From NCBI GenBank assembly GCA_024236175.1, contig JACKKY010000004.1:198501-262500 (forward strand): a DNA stretch of 64,000 nucleotides, in the 5' to 3' direction. The stretch is from Novosphingobium sp. (GTDB taxonomy: Bacteria > Pseudomonadota > Alphaproteobacteria > Sphingomonadales > Sphingomonadaceae). Below the pieces are notes generated by a model. It searched no databases and was not told where the DNA came from. It worked only from the letters and a program-made list of their open reading frames with translations. Shown in pieces: positions 17,688 to 26,549 of the stretch (its first letter is position 1; every line of letters starts with the position of its first letter). The position numbers were made by a program, and so were the translations under genes.

Positions 17688-18467
17688 CTAGTCGGGAAGC
17701 AGCGGCCCGACAGGTTCCGTGCCGACAGCCTTGACGATCACCTCGGCCAGTTCACGCGGGCGGCTGAGAAACGGCGAGTGCGAGGAATCGATCGTCAGCG
17801 GTTCGACGCCCATCCTGCGGATGACGTCCCTGCTCATCTCCCTGGGCATCGAGCGGTCCTGCTCGCACAGGATGAAGCTGCGCGGAATCTGCGCATCCCA
17901 GTAGTTGGACAGATAGAGCTTCTCTTCCGGGAACGGAGAGATCCCCGGCGAGAGCCTGGAGAATGCCCAGCGCACGGTTTCATCGTCGCAGTCGTGATAG
18001 AAGAACTCGCGGGCGCCTTCGAGGCTGGTCCATTCCATGGTCCCGTCCGGCAGCGGCTTGATGAAGCGCAACATCCCGGTCGAATCATCCATGAGCTGGG
18101 TCGCGCGGGTATCTCCGCCGTCGTTTTCTTCGGTGGCCCCGCCGGTCGCTTCGACGACGGACTTTCCCTCGATCGGAATGCCCGCCGCCAGATGCACCAT
18201 GTGGCGAATCTTCTCCGGGGCGTAGTTGGCCGCGACGCAGATGTCGTACCCGCCGCCGGAATGGCCGACGAGCACGTCGCCATCCTGCAGTTCGTCGAGG
18301 ATCGGCTGGATGCGTCCCTTGTAGTTCGCGGGTCTTTCCGACGCCCGTTCGCCATGGCCGGGCAGGTCCAGGGCCACGGCTTCGTGACCCAGGCGCTCCA
18401 GCTCCGGAATGACCCGGTCCCAGCACCATGCGCCGTGAAATCCGCCATGAATCAGAATGAATCGCAT
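17688..18467 (-). CDS. Alpha/beta-fold hydrolase (plant-esterase/hydroxynitrile-lyase-like)
   Basis: About 259 residues. The oxyanion H-G-G near the N-terminus (ILIHGGFHGAWCW), the nucleophile elbow G-H-S-G-G-G and the late S-S-H-S-P-F catalytic His define the fold. The short length and the H-G-x-x-x-G-A-W-C-W pattern resemble the salicylate-esterase/hydroxynitrile-lyase branch, so it may cleave a small ester. An ATG at 18467 with a GAGAGAGG ribosome site is preferred over the longer frame. It is divergent from the DUF1214 gene, with two operator palindromes (18555 and 18601) between them, so both directions may respond to the same regulator. Confidence 0.87.
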   Translation of the reverse strand: MRFILIHGGFHGAWCWDRVIPELERLGHEAVALDLPGHGERASERPANYKGRIQPILDELQDGDVLVGHSGGGYDICVAANYAPEKIRHMVHLAAGIPIEGKSVVEATGGATEENDGGDTRATQLMDDSTGMLRFIKPLPDGTMEWTSLEGAREFFYHDCDDETVRWAFSRLSPGISPFPEEKLYLSNYWDAQIPRSFILCEQDRSMPREMSRDVIRRMGVEPLTIDSSHSPFLSRPRELAEVIVKAVGTEPVGPLLPD

Positions 18468-18554
18468 CGCCTGTATCCTCTCTCGTCGTGCTGCCGACGA
18501 ATGCATTGCGCCCACCGGCCGCCTTCGCTTCGTTCGCCCGTGCCGGAATCTATA

Positions 18555-18569
18555 CGGAGCCTAACTCCG
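18555..18569. promoter_or_regulatory. Operator site B1: CGGAGCCTAACTCCG
   Basis: Palindromic half-sites CGGAG and CTCCG around a 5-nt centre with TATA and ATTA flanks, matching the shared regulon motif. It lies 88 bp from the hydrolase start, in the divergent gap. Its centre is 46 bp from the centre of site B2. Confidence 0.65.
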
Positions 18570-18600
18570 ATTACAATCGGCAACTTTCCCGCTTGATAAA

Positions 18601-18615
18601 CGGAGCATGGCTCCG
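18601..18615. promoter_or_regulatory. Operator site B2: CGGAGCATGGCTCCG
   Basis: Perfect 6-bp arms around a 3-nt centre with A/T flanks. It lies 59 bp upstream of the DUF1214 start at 18674. Together with B1 it gives each divergent promoter its own copy of the shared motif. Confidence 0.72.
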
Positions 18616-18673
18616 TATTACAATTCCCATAACAGCACGCCACTGGCGGGCAAGGGAAGAGGACGAACGAAAC

Positions 18674-19882
18674 ATGCCTGGTCAGCCCATCTCCGGCTGG
18701 AACGAGTTTCTCGACGAAATGCGCGATCTGCCCGACACGGTGTTCGCGCTTCTGCCGGACGCGATGCGCGACGACCCGCAGGTTCGCCAGGAAGTCGGGC
18801 GCCGCATGCTTTCCGCGCTGGCGTTCAGCACGCTCTCGTCGATCGGCGGAGACGGCGACTGGCCGATCTTTCTTCCGCAAAGCAACGTCATCATGGACAT
18901 CGGACAGCCGAACGCCGACTCCTCCTATCGCGTTGCCCAGATCGAACCCGGCGGCAGCTATCGCATCAGGGGCAACCGCGGGAACCTCAGGCTCTGCATC
19001 CTCGCGCAGCTGGACCCCTACCCCGGTGAGCCCGGAGCCGAGAATCTCGAAGCTCCGGGGCCGGCGCGTTCGCACCTCGACCTGAATTCCCTCGATCTGG
19101 GAGCGGACGGCGTTTTCGACGTCCTCGTCAGTCCGACCCGTCCCGAGGGTTACGAGGGGGACTGGTGGAAGCTCGAACCGACCGTCAACAAGCTCTTCCT
19201 GCGCATGGTGATGGGAGACTTCGCCAGGGAGCGGGACGGCAACATCACCATCGACCGGGTGGACCGCCCCCTGGGCGGCAGGCCAAGGCGGTCGGCCGAA
19301 GACCTAGAACAACGGCTGCGGCGCCTGTCGAAAGCAGTCTGGTGGTATTCGGTGGTGGAGATCGGCCATGTCGAGATGCTGCGCCGGAACGGCTTCCTCA
19401 ACAAGCTGACGGAGTACGACACATCGAAAATGGTCGGCCTTGCAGGCCAGTTCTACTTCGAGGGCGCCTACGAGATTACCGATGACGAGGCGCTGATCGT
19501 CGAGGCCAGGATACCCGACGACTGCGACTACTGGTCGGTCATCATGACCAACGAGATCTTCGAGACGACCGACTGGTACAACAACCACAGCGCCCTCAAT
19601 GACACGCAGGCCCAGGTGGACAGCGACGGAATCGTCCGGTTCGTCATTTCCGCGAAGGACCCCGGCGTTCCCAACTGGCTCGACACCGCCGGCTACGAGA
19701 AGGGCGAATTCCAGGGCAGGCTTTACAACAGCTCCAGCAACGTCCTGCCGACGATGAAGAAGGTGCCATTCGCGCAAGTCCGCCAGCACCTGCCCGACGA
19801 CACTCCGGTGATCACCGCCGAAGAGCGCGACCAGATCCTGCGCGAACGCCGCTTCCTGCTGCAATCGCGGCCGATGTGGTGA
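18674..19882 (+). CDS. DUF1214-domain protein (cassette A)
   Basis: A 402-residue soluble protein with the DUF1214 beta-rich domain in its second half (I-T-D-D-E-A-L-I-V-E-A ... C-D-Y-W-S-V-I-M-T-N-E). The W-Y-N-N-H-S-A-L-N-D-T-Q stretch and the end R-F-V-I-S-A-K-D-P-G-V-P-N-W-L-D belong to it. No signal peptide is seen. The family has no settled biochemical role, though it recurs in catabolic clusters. The ATG at 18674 follows a GAAGAGGA ribosome site; the longer frame is ignored. It is a clear paralogue of the protein at 30582-31811, and in both places a sulfotransferase gene follows directly. Confidence 0.87.
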   Translation: MPGQPISGWNEFLDEMRDLPDTVFALLPDAMRDDPQVRQEVGRRMLSALAFSTLSSIGGDGDWPIFLPQSNVIMDIGQPNADSSYRVAQIEPGGSYRIRGNRGNLRLCILAQLDPYPGEPGAENLEAPGPARSHLDLNSLDLGADGVFDVLVSPTRPEGYEGDWWKLEPTVNKLFLRMVMGDFARERDGNITIDRVDRPLGGRPRRSAEDLEQRLRRLSKAVWWYSVVEIGHVEMLRRNGFLNKLTEYDTSKMVGLAGQFYFEGAYEITDDEALIVEARIPDDCDYWSVIMTNEIFETTDWYNNHSALNDTQAQVDSDGIVRFVISAKDPGVPNWLDTAGYEKGEFQGRLYNSSSNVLPTMKKVPFAQVRQHLPDDTPVITAEERDQILRERRFLLQSRPMW

Positions 19883-19918
19883 TCGCCGCCAGGACGTCTC
19901 CGGGAGGGAACTGACGCG

Positions 19919-21109
19919 ATGTTCGGCATAGAGGAGCGCTTTCCGGCACCCGAGACGTTTTCGGGCGCGAGCGACCAGCTTCACGAGCTGGCCGCCCGAG
20001 AGAGCGGTTCCACCGATTTCTTCGGCGACGAGTACAGGCTGGGGCTTCGCGTCCTGCTGGAGTCGATGGACTACGATCCCCGCTTTTCGGAGCGCGGACG
20101 GAACATCGCCTGGGGCTGGCTGGTCGATTCGCTTTCCGCGCGGGGCCATGCGGCACGGGCCTTCAGGGAACACCCGCAGACCGCTTCCGCGCCAGTCAAG
20201 GGCCCCGTCGTCATCACCGGCCTGCATCGCACCGGAACCACGGCGCTGCACAAGCTGCTCGCCGTGGACGAACGGTTCCAGGGGCTGCAGGGGTGGCTGC
20301 TGAGCGCCCCCATGCCGCGGCCACCCCGCGCGAGCTGGGAAGGCAACCCGCATTTCCGCAAAGCGTGCGACCAGCTCGCGGCAAGGTTCGAGTCGGTTCC
20401 GGGCATGAAGGCGGCGCACGACATGGTCGCCGATGAGGTCGACGAATGCGTCGGCATCCTGTGCCAGAGCTTCGTGAACACGCTGTGGACCTGCGCCTGG
20501 TCCGCATCGAGCTACGACGCATGGTGGCAGACGCAGGACGAGGGACCGGCCTTCCGCTATCACCGCCGCGTGCTGCAACTGATCGGCAGCAGCGAGCCGG
20601 GCAAGCGCTGGCTGCTCAAGGAACCGTCGCATGTGCGCAACCTCGCGCTGCTGCTTGAAACCTATCCCGACGCGCGCATCATCCAGACGCATCGCGATCC
20701 CGCCAGGGCGGTCCCGTCCCTTTGCTCGCTGCTCATCCAGCAGCATCCGCTGATGGAAGTCGGACGGCTCGATCAGCGCGCAAGGATCATGGGCTATCGT
20801 GAAACCGCAAAGGCGGCGGAGGGGCTGCGTACCGCCGAACCGCTCAGGCGCGCACACCAGGACCAGATCCTCGATATCCGCCATGCCGACCTGCACCGCG
20901 ACCCGATGGGGACGATCAGGAAGATCTACCCCTTCCTGGGCATGGACCTGACGCCCGAAGTCGAAGCCGCGATGGAACGGCGCGTGGCCGAAGCGCCGGA
21001 GGCGGTTCACGGCGCCCACAGCTACCGGGCAACCGACTTCGGGCTGACCGAGGACGAGATCCGGGAACAGTTCGGCGATTATCTCGACCGGTTCGATCTA
21101 TGGCCCTGA
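19919..21109 (+). CDS. Sulfotransferase family protein (cassette A)
   Basis: A 396-residue P-loop sulfotransferase. The 5'-phosphosulfate loop is T-G-L-H-R-T-G-T-T-A-L-H-K-L-L near residues 100-114, and the 3'-phosphate site is Q-T-H-R-D-P-A-R-A-V-P-S-L-C-S. These enzymes move sulfonate from PAPS to hydroxyl groups; some relatives act on sterols, glycans or phenols. It begins 36 bp after the DUF1214 gene with a GGGAGGGA ribosome site. It is paralogous to 29360-30574 over its full length, including the conserved E-S-M-D-Y-D-P-R-F and C-terminal I-R-E-Q-F-G-D-Y-L-D-R-F-D-L-W-P. Confidence 0.88.
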   Translation: MFGIEERFPAPETFSGASDQLHELAARESGSTDFFGDEYRLGLRVLLESMDYDPRFSERGRNIAWGWLVDSLSARGHAARAFREHPQTASAPVKGPVVITGLHRTGTTALHKLLAVDERFQGLQGWLLSAPMPRPPRASWEGNPHFRKACDQLAARFESVPGMKAAHDMVADEVDECVGILCQSFVNTLWTCAWSASSYDAWWQTQDEGPAFRYHRRVLQLIGSSEPGKRWLLKEPSHVRNLALLLETYPDARIIQTHRDPARAVPSLCSLLIQQHPLMEVGRLDQRARIMGYRETAKAAEGLRTAEPLRRAHQDQILDIRHADLHRDPMGTIRKIYPFLGMDLTPEVEAAMERRVAEAPEAVHGAHSYRATDFGLTEDEIREQFGDYLDRFDLWP

Positions 21110-21135
21110 CAGGCAAGGGAGTGCAAAATACGTTG

Positions 21136-21160
21136 CTATGCGGAGCGTGGCTCCGCATAG
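21136..21160. promoter_or_regulatory. Operator site C: 25-bp perfect palindrome upstream of SDR-lux-P450 operon
   Basis: The core CGGAGCGTGGCTCCG (21141-21155) is extended by CTATG and CATAG to give 11-bp arms around a 3-nt centre. This makes it the most symmetric member of the shared motif. It lies between the sulfotransferase stop and the SDR start (about 87 bp before the ATG), so a second promoter inside cassette A is likely. Confidence 0.75.
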
Positions 21161-21246
21161 AACAGCCAACGAAGAGCCCGCTGCCGGGTTCGGTCATGGA
21201 AGCCCGGACTTGCAAGGCGGACAGACCCAACTTTGAGAGGACCTAG

Positions 21247-22167
21247 ATGACCAAGACTTTCGATGCCGAAACCACTGCCGAGGACGTTCTGGACGGGATG
21301 GACCTGAGCGGGAAGCGCGTGCTGGTGACGGGCGTATCGGCCGGACTGGGGGCCGAGACGGCCCGCCAGCTCGCCGCCAGGGGAGCCGGGGTCGTCGGAA
21401 CCGCGCGCAGCCTGGACAAGGCGAAGTCCGCCCTGCCCGATTCGGTGGAACTGGTGGAGCTCGATCTGGCGTCCCTGGCCAGCGTCCGCGCCTGCACCGA
21501 CAAGCTGCTCGCCGACGGCAAGCGCTTCGACCTGGTCATCGCCAACGCCGGCGTGATGCATGTTCCCAAGGGGCAGACCGCGGACGGTTTCGAAACCCAT
21601 TTCGGAACCAATTTCCTCGGGCATTTCCTGCTTATCAACCGCATTGCCGGGCTGCTCAACCCCGGCGCGCGCATCGTCAACCTGACCTCGTGGGGCCACA
21701 ATTATTCCGACGTGGACCTCGACGACCTCAATTTCGAGAACGCGCCCTACGAAGAGCATGCCGCCTACGGCCGTTCCAAGACGGCCAACATCCTGTTCAC
21801 CGTGGAATTCGACCGGCGGTACAGGGACAAGGGCATACGCGCGACGGCGGTTCATCCCGGCGGGATTCCGACCGAGCTGTACCGCCACATGGACCCCGAG
21901 TTCGTGAAATCGCTGACTGCGGTTCCGGAAGGCGGCGGTGCGCCGATCCTGCCGAAGAGCGAGTCCCAGGGCGTCGCGACCCAGCTATGGGCCGGGCTGG
22001 TCGCCCCCGCCGACGAAGTGGGCGGACGATATTGCGAGGACTGCCACGCCTCGGAGGTGGTAAGCAGCGACGACGTGTTCTTCGGCGTGCGCGATTACGC
22101 CGTCGATCCGCAGCGGGCAGGAATCCTGTGGTCCAAGGCGGAGCAGCTGGTGGGAGAGCGGTTCTAG
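21247..22167 (+). CDS. SDR family oxidoreductase (retinol-dehydrogenase-like)
   Basis: A 306-residue SDR longer than the classical type. The cofactor loop reads T-G-V-S-A-G-L-G and is followed by G-T-A-R-S that suggests NADP(H). NAG (A-N-A-G-V-M) and the catalytic Y-G-R-S-K are present. The length and the F-G-T-N-F-L-G-H-F stretch resemble the retinol/WW-domain oxidoreductase branch that handles lipophilic alcohols and aldehydes. A GAGAGGAC ribosome site precedes the ATG. It heads the run SDR - LuxE-like - LuxC-like - P450 below operator site C. An aldehyde made by the LuxC-like enzyme would be a reasonable substrate (inference). Confidence 0.88.
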   Translation: MTKTFDAETTAEDVLDGMDLSGKRVLVTGVSAGLGAETARQLAARGAGVVGTARSLDKAKSALPDSVELVELDLASLASVRACTDKLLADGKRFDLVIANAGVMHVPKGQTADGFETHFGTNFLGHFLLINRIAGLLNPGARIVNLTSWGHNYSDVDLDDLNFENAPYEEHAAYGRSKTANILFTVEFDRRYRDKGIRATAVHPGGIPTELYRHMDPEFVKSLTAVPEGGGAPILPKSESQGVATQLWAGLVAPADEVGGRYCEDCHASEVVSSDDVFFGVRDYAVDPQRAGILWSKAEQLVGERF

Positions 22168-22267
22168 CTGCAGACGCCGCGCCGCGATGGGGCGGCAGGC
22201 CGGAGCAAACGGATCAGGCCGGATGGGAGGGACGCCCCATCCGGCAACCGACGGAGAGTAGTGGGAT

Positions 22268-23725
22268 ATGGCATCAGCACAGGAAACCGGATCGCCCCGG
22301 ACGGCGGACGCGGAAGTCGAACGCAACGCGCTCGGCTGGATCGCCAATCCTCTCGAACACTTCGGGATGTCCAACACCGCGATCCATTCGCTGCCGCGCG
22401 AGGAAGTCGAAGCGACGCAGCTTGCCGCCATGCAGATCCTGCTCGAAAGGCGGCGGGCGCAGATTCCGGTGCTTGCGAAACTGGCGGATGCGCAGGAAAT
22501 CCATGCGCTGCATGCGATCGACGACATGGCGCCGCTGCTGTTCGAGCACAAGGTCTACAAGTCCTATCCGATCTCGCTGCTCAGCAAGCAGCGCTTCGAC
22601 CAGCTGACGCAGTGGCTGAACCGGCTGACGCCCTACGACCTGTCCGCAGTGGACGTTTCGCAATGCGATTCGATCGACGGCTGGCTGGGCAAGCTGAGGG
22701 ATGAGACCCCTCTCGATGCAGCGACCTCCTCGGGAACGAGCGGCACGATGTCGTTCTTCCCCAAGACCAAGGGCGACTACCGGCTCTGTTACGAGGGGCT
22801 TCGCGTCCAGGTGCTGCAGAAGTTCGGCGATGCGCCTACCGACGCCGACCTGAACGAGAAGCTGCACGTGATGACGCCCACCTATCGCGACGGGCACAGT
22901 TCGCTCGGCAGCATCGGCCCCTATTGCGGCGAGGTGTTCGCGAAAGGTGATCCGGACTACCTGCACATCGCATTCGACTACAAGCACAGTGCCGATCTCG
23001 CGTGGCTCGCTGCCCGCCTCAATGCCGCGGCAGCGAAGGGCGACGTCACCAAGGTGGACGTGCCCGAAGCGCTGCTCGCGCGGCGCGGCGAACTCGAACG
23101 GATCAGGCAGGAGTCCCCTGCCCTCCAGTCCGCGTTCATCCGCAAGATGGTCAAGGAGCTCAACGGTGAGCGCGTCCTCGCGATCGGCGTGTCACCGCTG
23201 TTCCATGAAGTGGCGAGTTCGGGGCTGGCGGAAGGCGTCAGCAATGTCTTCGGTCCCGGATCGCGCGTGCTCACGGGCGGCGGCGGCAAGGGCGTAGTGC
23301 TGCCGGACGACTGGGACGAGACGGTGAAGAACTTCTTCGGCGTCGACCGGCTGTTCAACAATTACGGCATGACGGAAATGACGTCGCTGCTGATCGGCTG
23401 CGAGCACGACCATTATCACCTGCCGCCCTGGGTCGTCCTGTTCGTGCTCGATCCCGAGACCGGGCAGCCGATGCCCAGAACCGGCAGCCGGACCGGTCGT
23501 GCCGCGTTCTTCGACATCAGCCACGACGGCACCTGGGGCGGACTGATCACCGGCGACAAGATCACGGCGGAATGGGACACGCCCTGCCCCTGCGGCCGGT
23601 CCAGCGCCTATGTCGAAGAGCAGATCGTGCGCTTCAGCGAACTGCAGGGCGGGGACGACAAGATCACCTGCGCAGCCACTCCTGCGGCTCAGGCCGAGGC
23701 GCTGGATTACCTGAACGCATTCTGA
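22268..23725 (+). CDS. LuxE-like acyl-activating (adenylate-forming) ligase
   Basis: A 485-residue protein of the ANL-related acyl-protein synthetase/LuxE type. The AMP-phosphate loop S-S-G-T-S-G-T is at residues 164-170, and the later N-N-Y-G-M-T-E-M is the usual adenylate motif. A C-P-C-G-R stretch occurs near the end. In bioluminescent bacteria LuxE activates a fatty acid and hands it to the LuxC reductase. Here the next gene is LuxC-like and only 14 bp away, so the pair probably activates and reduces a carboxylic acid. No luxA/B follows directly. An alternative is a stand-alone acyl-CoA ligase. Confidence 0.8.
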   Translation: MASAQETGSPRTADAEVERNALGWIANPLEHFGMSNTAIHSLPREEVEATQLAAMQILLERRRAQIPVLAKLADAQEIHALHAIDDMAPLLFEHKVYKSYPISLLSKQRFDQLTQWLNRLTPYDLSAVDVSQCDSIDGWLGKLRDETPLDAATSSGTSGTMSFFPKTKGDYRLCYEGLRVQVLQKFGDAPTDADLNEKLHVMTPTYRDGHSSLGSIGPYCGEVFAKGDPDYLHIAFDYKHSADLAWLAARLNAAAAKGDVTKVDVPEALLARRGELERIRQESPALQSAFIRKMVKELNGERVLAIGVSPLFHEVASSGLAEGVSNVFGPGSRVLTGGGGKGVVLPDDWDETVKNFFGVDRLFNNYGMTEMTSLLIGCEHDHYHLPPWVVLFVLDPETGQPMPRTGSRTGRAAFFDISHDGTWGGLITGDKITAEWDTPCPCGRSSAYVEEQIVRFSELQGGDDKITCAATPAAQAEALDYLNAF

Positions 23726-23739
23726 GGCGGGAAAGAGCA

Positions 23740-25215
23740 ATGCCGAAGCAACCGATAAGCCCGGCCGTCATCCGCGGCCAAGTCATCGACAGCGACCTCG
23801 TGGAATTCGGAGGCCGCGGAGGCGACATCTCCTTCCTCGCTCCCGATCCGCACAAGATCATCGACCGGCTACCGCTGGGCAGCCCCAGCAAGCTCGACGA
23901 CCTCTACCGGATCAGCTTCGATGAAATCCTCGACTATCTCGAAGAGCTCGGGCGCCAGCTCGCCTTCGACAGGAACGAGCATATGCAGGAGGCCTGCGAG
24001 CTCAGCTACGGCACCGCCCCGGTAACGCCTCCGATCCTGCGCAGCCTCTACCAGAGCATGCCCGCCATGTTCGAACGCGAGCGCATCAGGACCTGGTGCG
24101 AAACCAGCGTGCCGATCCCCTACCTCGAAGGCTGGGTGGAAACGCAGGCCAACGGGTTCGACGTCGCGGTCCGGGCCTACGGCTCGCGCTGCCTGCACGT
24201 CGTTGCCGGCAACGCACCCTCGATCGGCGCGGTCAGCGTGATGCGCGGCGCGGTCACGCGCGGCGACACCATCATCAAGGCGCCGTCCAACGACCCCTTT
24301 ACGACCGGCGCCATCGCCCGCACCATGTGCGACTTCGCGCCCGACCACCCGATCACGAAGCACGTCAGCGTCGCCTATTGGCGCGGCGGCGACGAGGAAT
24401 TCGAAAGCCGGCTCTACCAGCCGCACAATATCGAGAAGATCGTGGCCTGGGGCGGGTTCGCCTCGGTCAAGCATGTGACGAAATACATCCAGCCCGGCCT
24501 GGAACTGATCTCGCTGGATCCGAAGCGCAGCGCGGCCGTGGTCGGCGCCGACGCCCTGGAATCGAGTCAAATGCTCGAGGAGGCGGCAGCCCGCATCGCC
24601 ACCGACGTCGGCGCGGTCAACCAGAACGCATGCGCCAGCTGCAGGCTCGTCTATGTGATGTGCGGCACCGACGATGACGGCATCGCGACGCTGAGCAAGC
24701 TCGGCAAGCTGGTCTACGAAAAGATGATGGGGCTCCCGCCGGACCTGAGCACCAAGCCCAAGAGCTACGACCCTTCGCTGAAAGCCGATGTCGACGCGCT
24801 GCGGCTGATGGACGACTGGTACGAGGTGATCGGCGGGGAAGATGGCGAAGGCGCGGTCATCGTCTCGCACACGCCCGAGGCCGTGGACTTCGCCGATGCG
24901 CTCGACGACCGGACCGTCAACCTGATCCCGGTCGACACGATGGACGAGATTCTCGATGCCGTGGACGCCTACACCCAGACGGTCGGCGTCTTCCCGCACG
25001 AACTGATCGGAGAGTTGCGCCACAAGATGTCGCTGCACGGCGCGCAGCGTTTCGTCTCGCTCGGTTACGCCTTCAACGGACCCGGCGTGATCGGGCCGCA
25101 GGACGCCATCGAGCCGGTACGCCGCATGTGCAAATGGATCGTCGTGGAGACCCCCGGCGAGCAGTCCGTGCCGCTTTGGGAACTGCAGGAGGGGGAACTC
25201 GCCCTCTCGCCCTGA
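23740..25215 (+). CDS. LuxC-like acyl-CoA/acyl-enzyme reductase
   Basis: A 491-residue protein of the LuxC family (aldehyde-dehydrogenase superfamily). V-V-A-G-N-A-P-S-I-G is at residues 154-163 and a nucleotide-binding I-I-K-A-P-S-N-D-P-F around 178-187. The likely catalytic Cys sits in V-N-Q-N-A-C-A-S-C (C298 or C301). It should reduce an activated acyl group to the aldehyde with NADPH. The ATG follows a GAAAGAG ribosome site. Together with the LuxE-like ligase, the SDR before it and the P450 after it, this gives a carboxylate-to-aldehyde/alcohol module inside the regulon. Confidence 0.84.
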   Translation: MPKQPISPAVIRGQVIDSDLVEFGGRGGDISFLAPDPHKIIDRLPLGSPSKLDDLYRISFDEILDYLEELGRQLAFDRNEHMQEACELSYGTAPVTPPILRSLYQSMPAMFERERIRTWCETSVPIPYLEGWVETQANGFDVAVRAYGSRCLHVVAGNAPSIGAVSVMRGAVTRGDTIIKAPSNDPFTTGAIARTMCDFAPDHPITKHVSVAYWRGGDEEFESRLYQPHNIEKIVAWGGFASVKHVTKYIQPGLELISLDPKRSAAVVGADALESSQMLEEAAARIATDVGAVNQNACASCRLVYVMCGTDDDGIATLSKLGKLVYEKMMGLPPDLSTKPKSYDPSLKADVDALRLMDDWYEVIGGEDGEGAVIVSHTPEAVDFADALDDRTVNLIPVDTMDEILDAVDAYTQTVGVFPHELIGELRHKMSLHGAQRFVSLGYAFNGPGVIGPQDAIEPVRRMCKWIVVETPGEQSVPLWELQEGELALSP

Positions 25216-25292
25216 GCCGCGCTGGCATCGCGCGTTTCATCGCTCGAACGCCTTTGGATTTCGAAAAAAGAAGAACCGGAGAGGGACTGACG

Positions 25293-26534
25293 ATGCAAAA
25301 GCTTGCCGACCTGGATCTCCTTCATCTTCCCCTGGAGGATGACGAATTCGCCCGGAACCCGTGGCCCTGGTTCGATCGGGCACGCGACACCCATCCGTGG
25401 CTTGCCAACTCCAGCGAAGGCTTTGTCATCAACGACTACGCGGCCGCCAAGGACATGCTCTACATGGCCAACCGCACGGAGGAGGCAGGCAAGTCCGTCG
25501 TCGCGCTGATGAATGCGGAAGGAACGCCCTGGGGGCGCTTCCAGGTCGAGAACATCATGGCGCTCGACGGCGAGGAGCACAGGCGCCTCCGGCACGCCGT
25601 CGGGCCGATGTTCACGCCGCAGCAGGCCGAACGTTTCCGCCCGCTGATGCGTGAAGTGATCTCGGAACTCCTCGACGAATGGGTCCCGAGGGGCACCCTC
25701 GATTTCCACGAGTTTGCCGCCAATTTCCCGATCACGGTGATGTGCCGCATGATCGGGGCCTCGACCGACGAATTGCCGAGGCTGCTCGCCTCGCTGGAAG
25801 CCTTCGGAATGAGCTTTTGCCTCGACCCGAACATGCTGCCCGAGCTCGAAGACGCGATGGCCGTCCTCGACGACTTCGTGCAGGAGCTGGTGGCCGAGCG
25901 CAGGGCCGGCAAGCGAACCGCCGAAGACCCCGACCTGCTCGACGCGCTGATAAGCGCGGTCGACAAGGGCGATCTGACCGAACGCGAAGCGGGAGACATG
26001 CTCATCTTCCTGTTCGTCGGCGGCTACGACACGTCGAAGAACCTCCTGACGCTGACGATGCAGAAGATGCTCGAATGCCCCGAGATCTACGAGCGCTGCG
26101 CGGAAGACCTCGCCTATTGCCGCAAGGTGGTCGAGGAGGTGGCGCGCTACAACGCCGTTTCGACGCTCTATCGCCGGACGATCGTCGACATCGAATATCG
26201 CGACGTCCTGATCCCGGCCGGCACCATGCTGATCTTTCCGGTCAGCACGCTCGGACGCGATCCGAACGCCTTCGAGGACGGTTTCGATTTCAAGCCCGAA
26301 CGCGAATATGTGAACAAGCAAATCGGTTTCGGACACGGCGTACATATCTGCCTTGGCCAGTTCATCGCCCGTGCGCAGATACAGGAAGGCCTGCATCTGA
26401 TCGCCCGGCGCATCAGGAACCCGAAGCTGGCAGGCCCGGTCGAATATCGCGGGTTCATCGGGGTCTGGGGCTTGCGGACGCTGCCCATTGAGTTCGAGCC
26501 GGTCGGCCGCGAAGCAGAGACGCTGGTAAACTGA
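25293..26534 (+). CDS. Cytochrome P450 (cassette A)
   Basis: A 413-residue soluble bacterial P450. The I-helix has G-G-Y-D-T-S-K-N in place of the usual A-G-x-D-T. The haem loop F-G-H-G-V-H-I-C-L-G places the axial Cys at residue 353. It needs a ferredoxin and reductase that are not encoded nearby. A GGAGAGGG ribosome site precedes the ATG. It is the last gene of cassette A and ends 15 bp from the convergent cassette B. It is similar along its length to the P450 at 28146-29363, including the P-W-x-x-x-x-x-x-H-P-W-L-A opening. Confidence 0.93.
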   Translation: MQKLADLDLLHLPLEDDEFARNPWPWFDRARDTHPWLANSSEGFVINDYAAAKDMLYMANRTEEAGKSVVALMNAEGTPWGRFQVENIMALDGEEHRRLRHAVGPMFTPQQAERFRPLMREVISELLDEWVPRGTLDFHEFAANFPITVMCRMIGASTDELPRLLASLEAFGMSFCLDPNMLPELEDAMAVLDDFVQELVAERRAGKRTAEDPDLLDALISAVDKGDLTEREAGDMLIFLFVGGYDTSKNLLTLTMQKMLECPEIYERCAEDLAYCRKVVEEVARYNAVSTLYRRTIVDIEYRDVLIPAGTMLIFPVSTLGRDPNAFEDGFDFKPEREYVNKQIGFGHGVHICLGQFIARAQIQEGLHLIARRIRNPKLAGPVEYRGFIGVWGLRTLPIEFEPVGREAETLVN

Positions 26535-26549
26535 CGCCGCCGGGCGGCG
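26535..26549. terminator. GC palindrome filling the gap between convergent cassettes
   Basis: CGCCGC-CGG-GCGGCG occupies the whole 15-bp gap between the P450 stop and the convergent SDR stop. It may act as a short shared transcription end. There is no T-tract, so factor-independent termination is doubtful. Confidence 0.35.

Noticed and set aside
19304..21019. 571-codon minus-strand frame over the DUF1214 and sulfotransferase genes
   Set aside because: It crosses the real gene boundary in antisense and has no recognisable domain.
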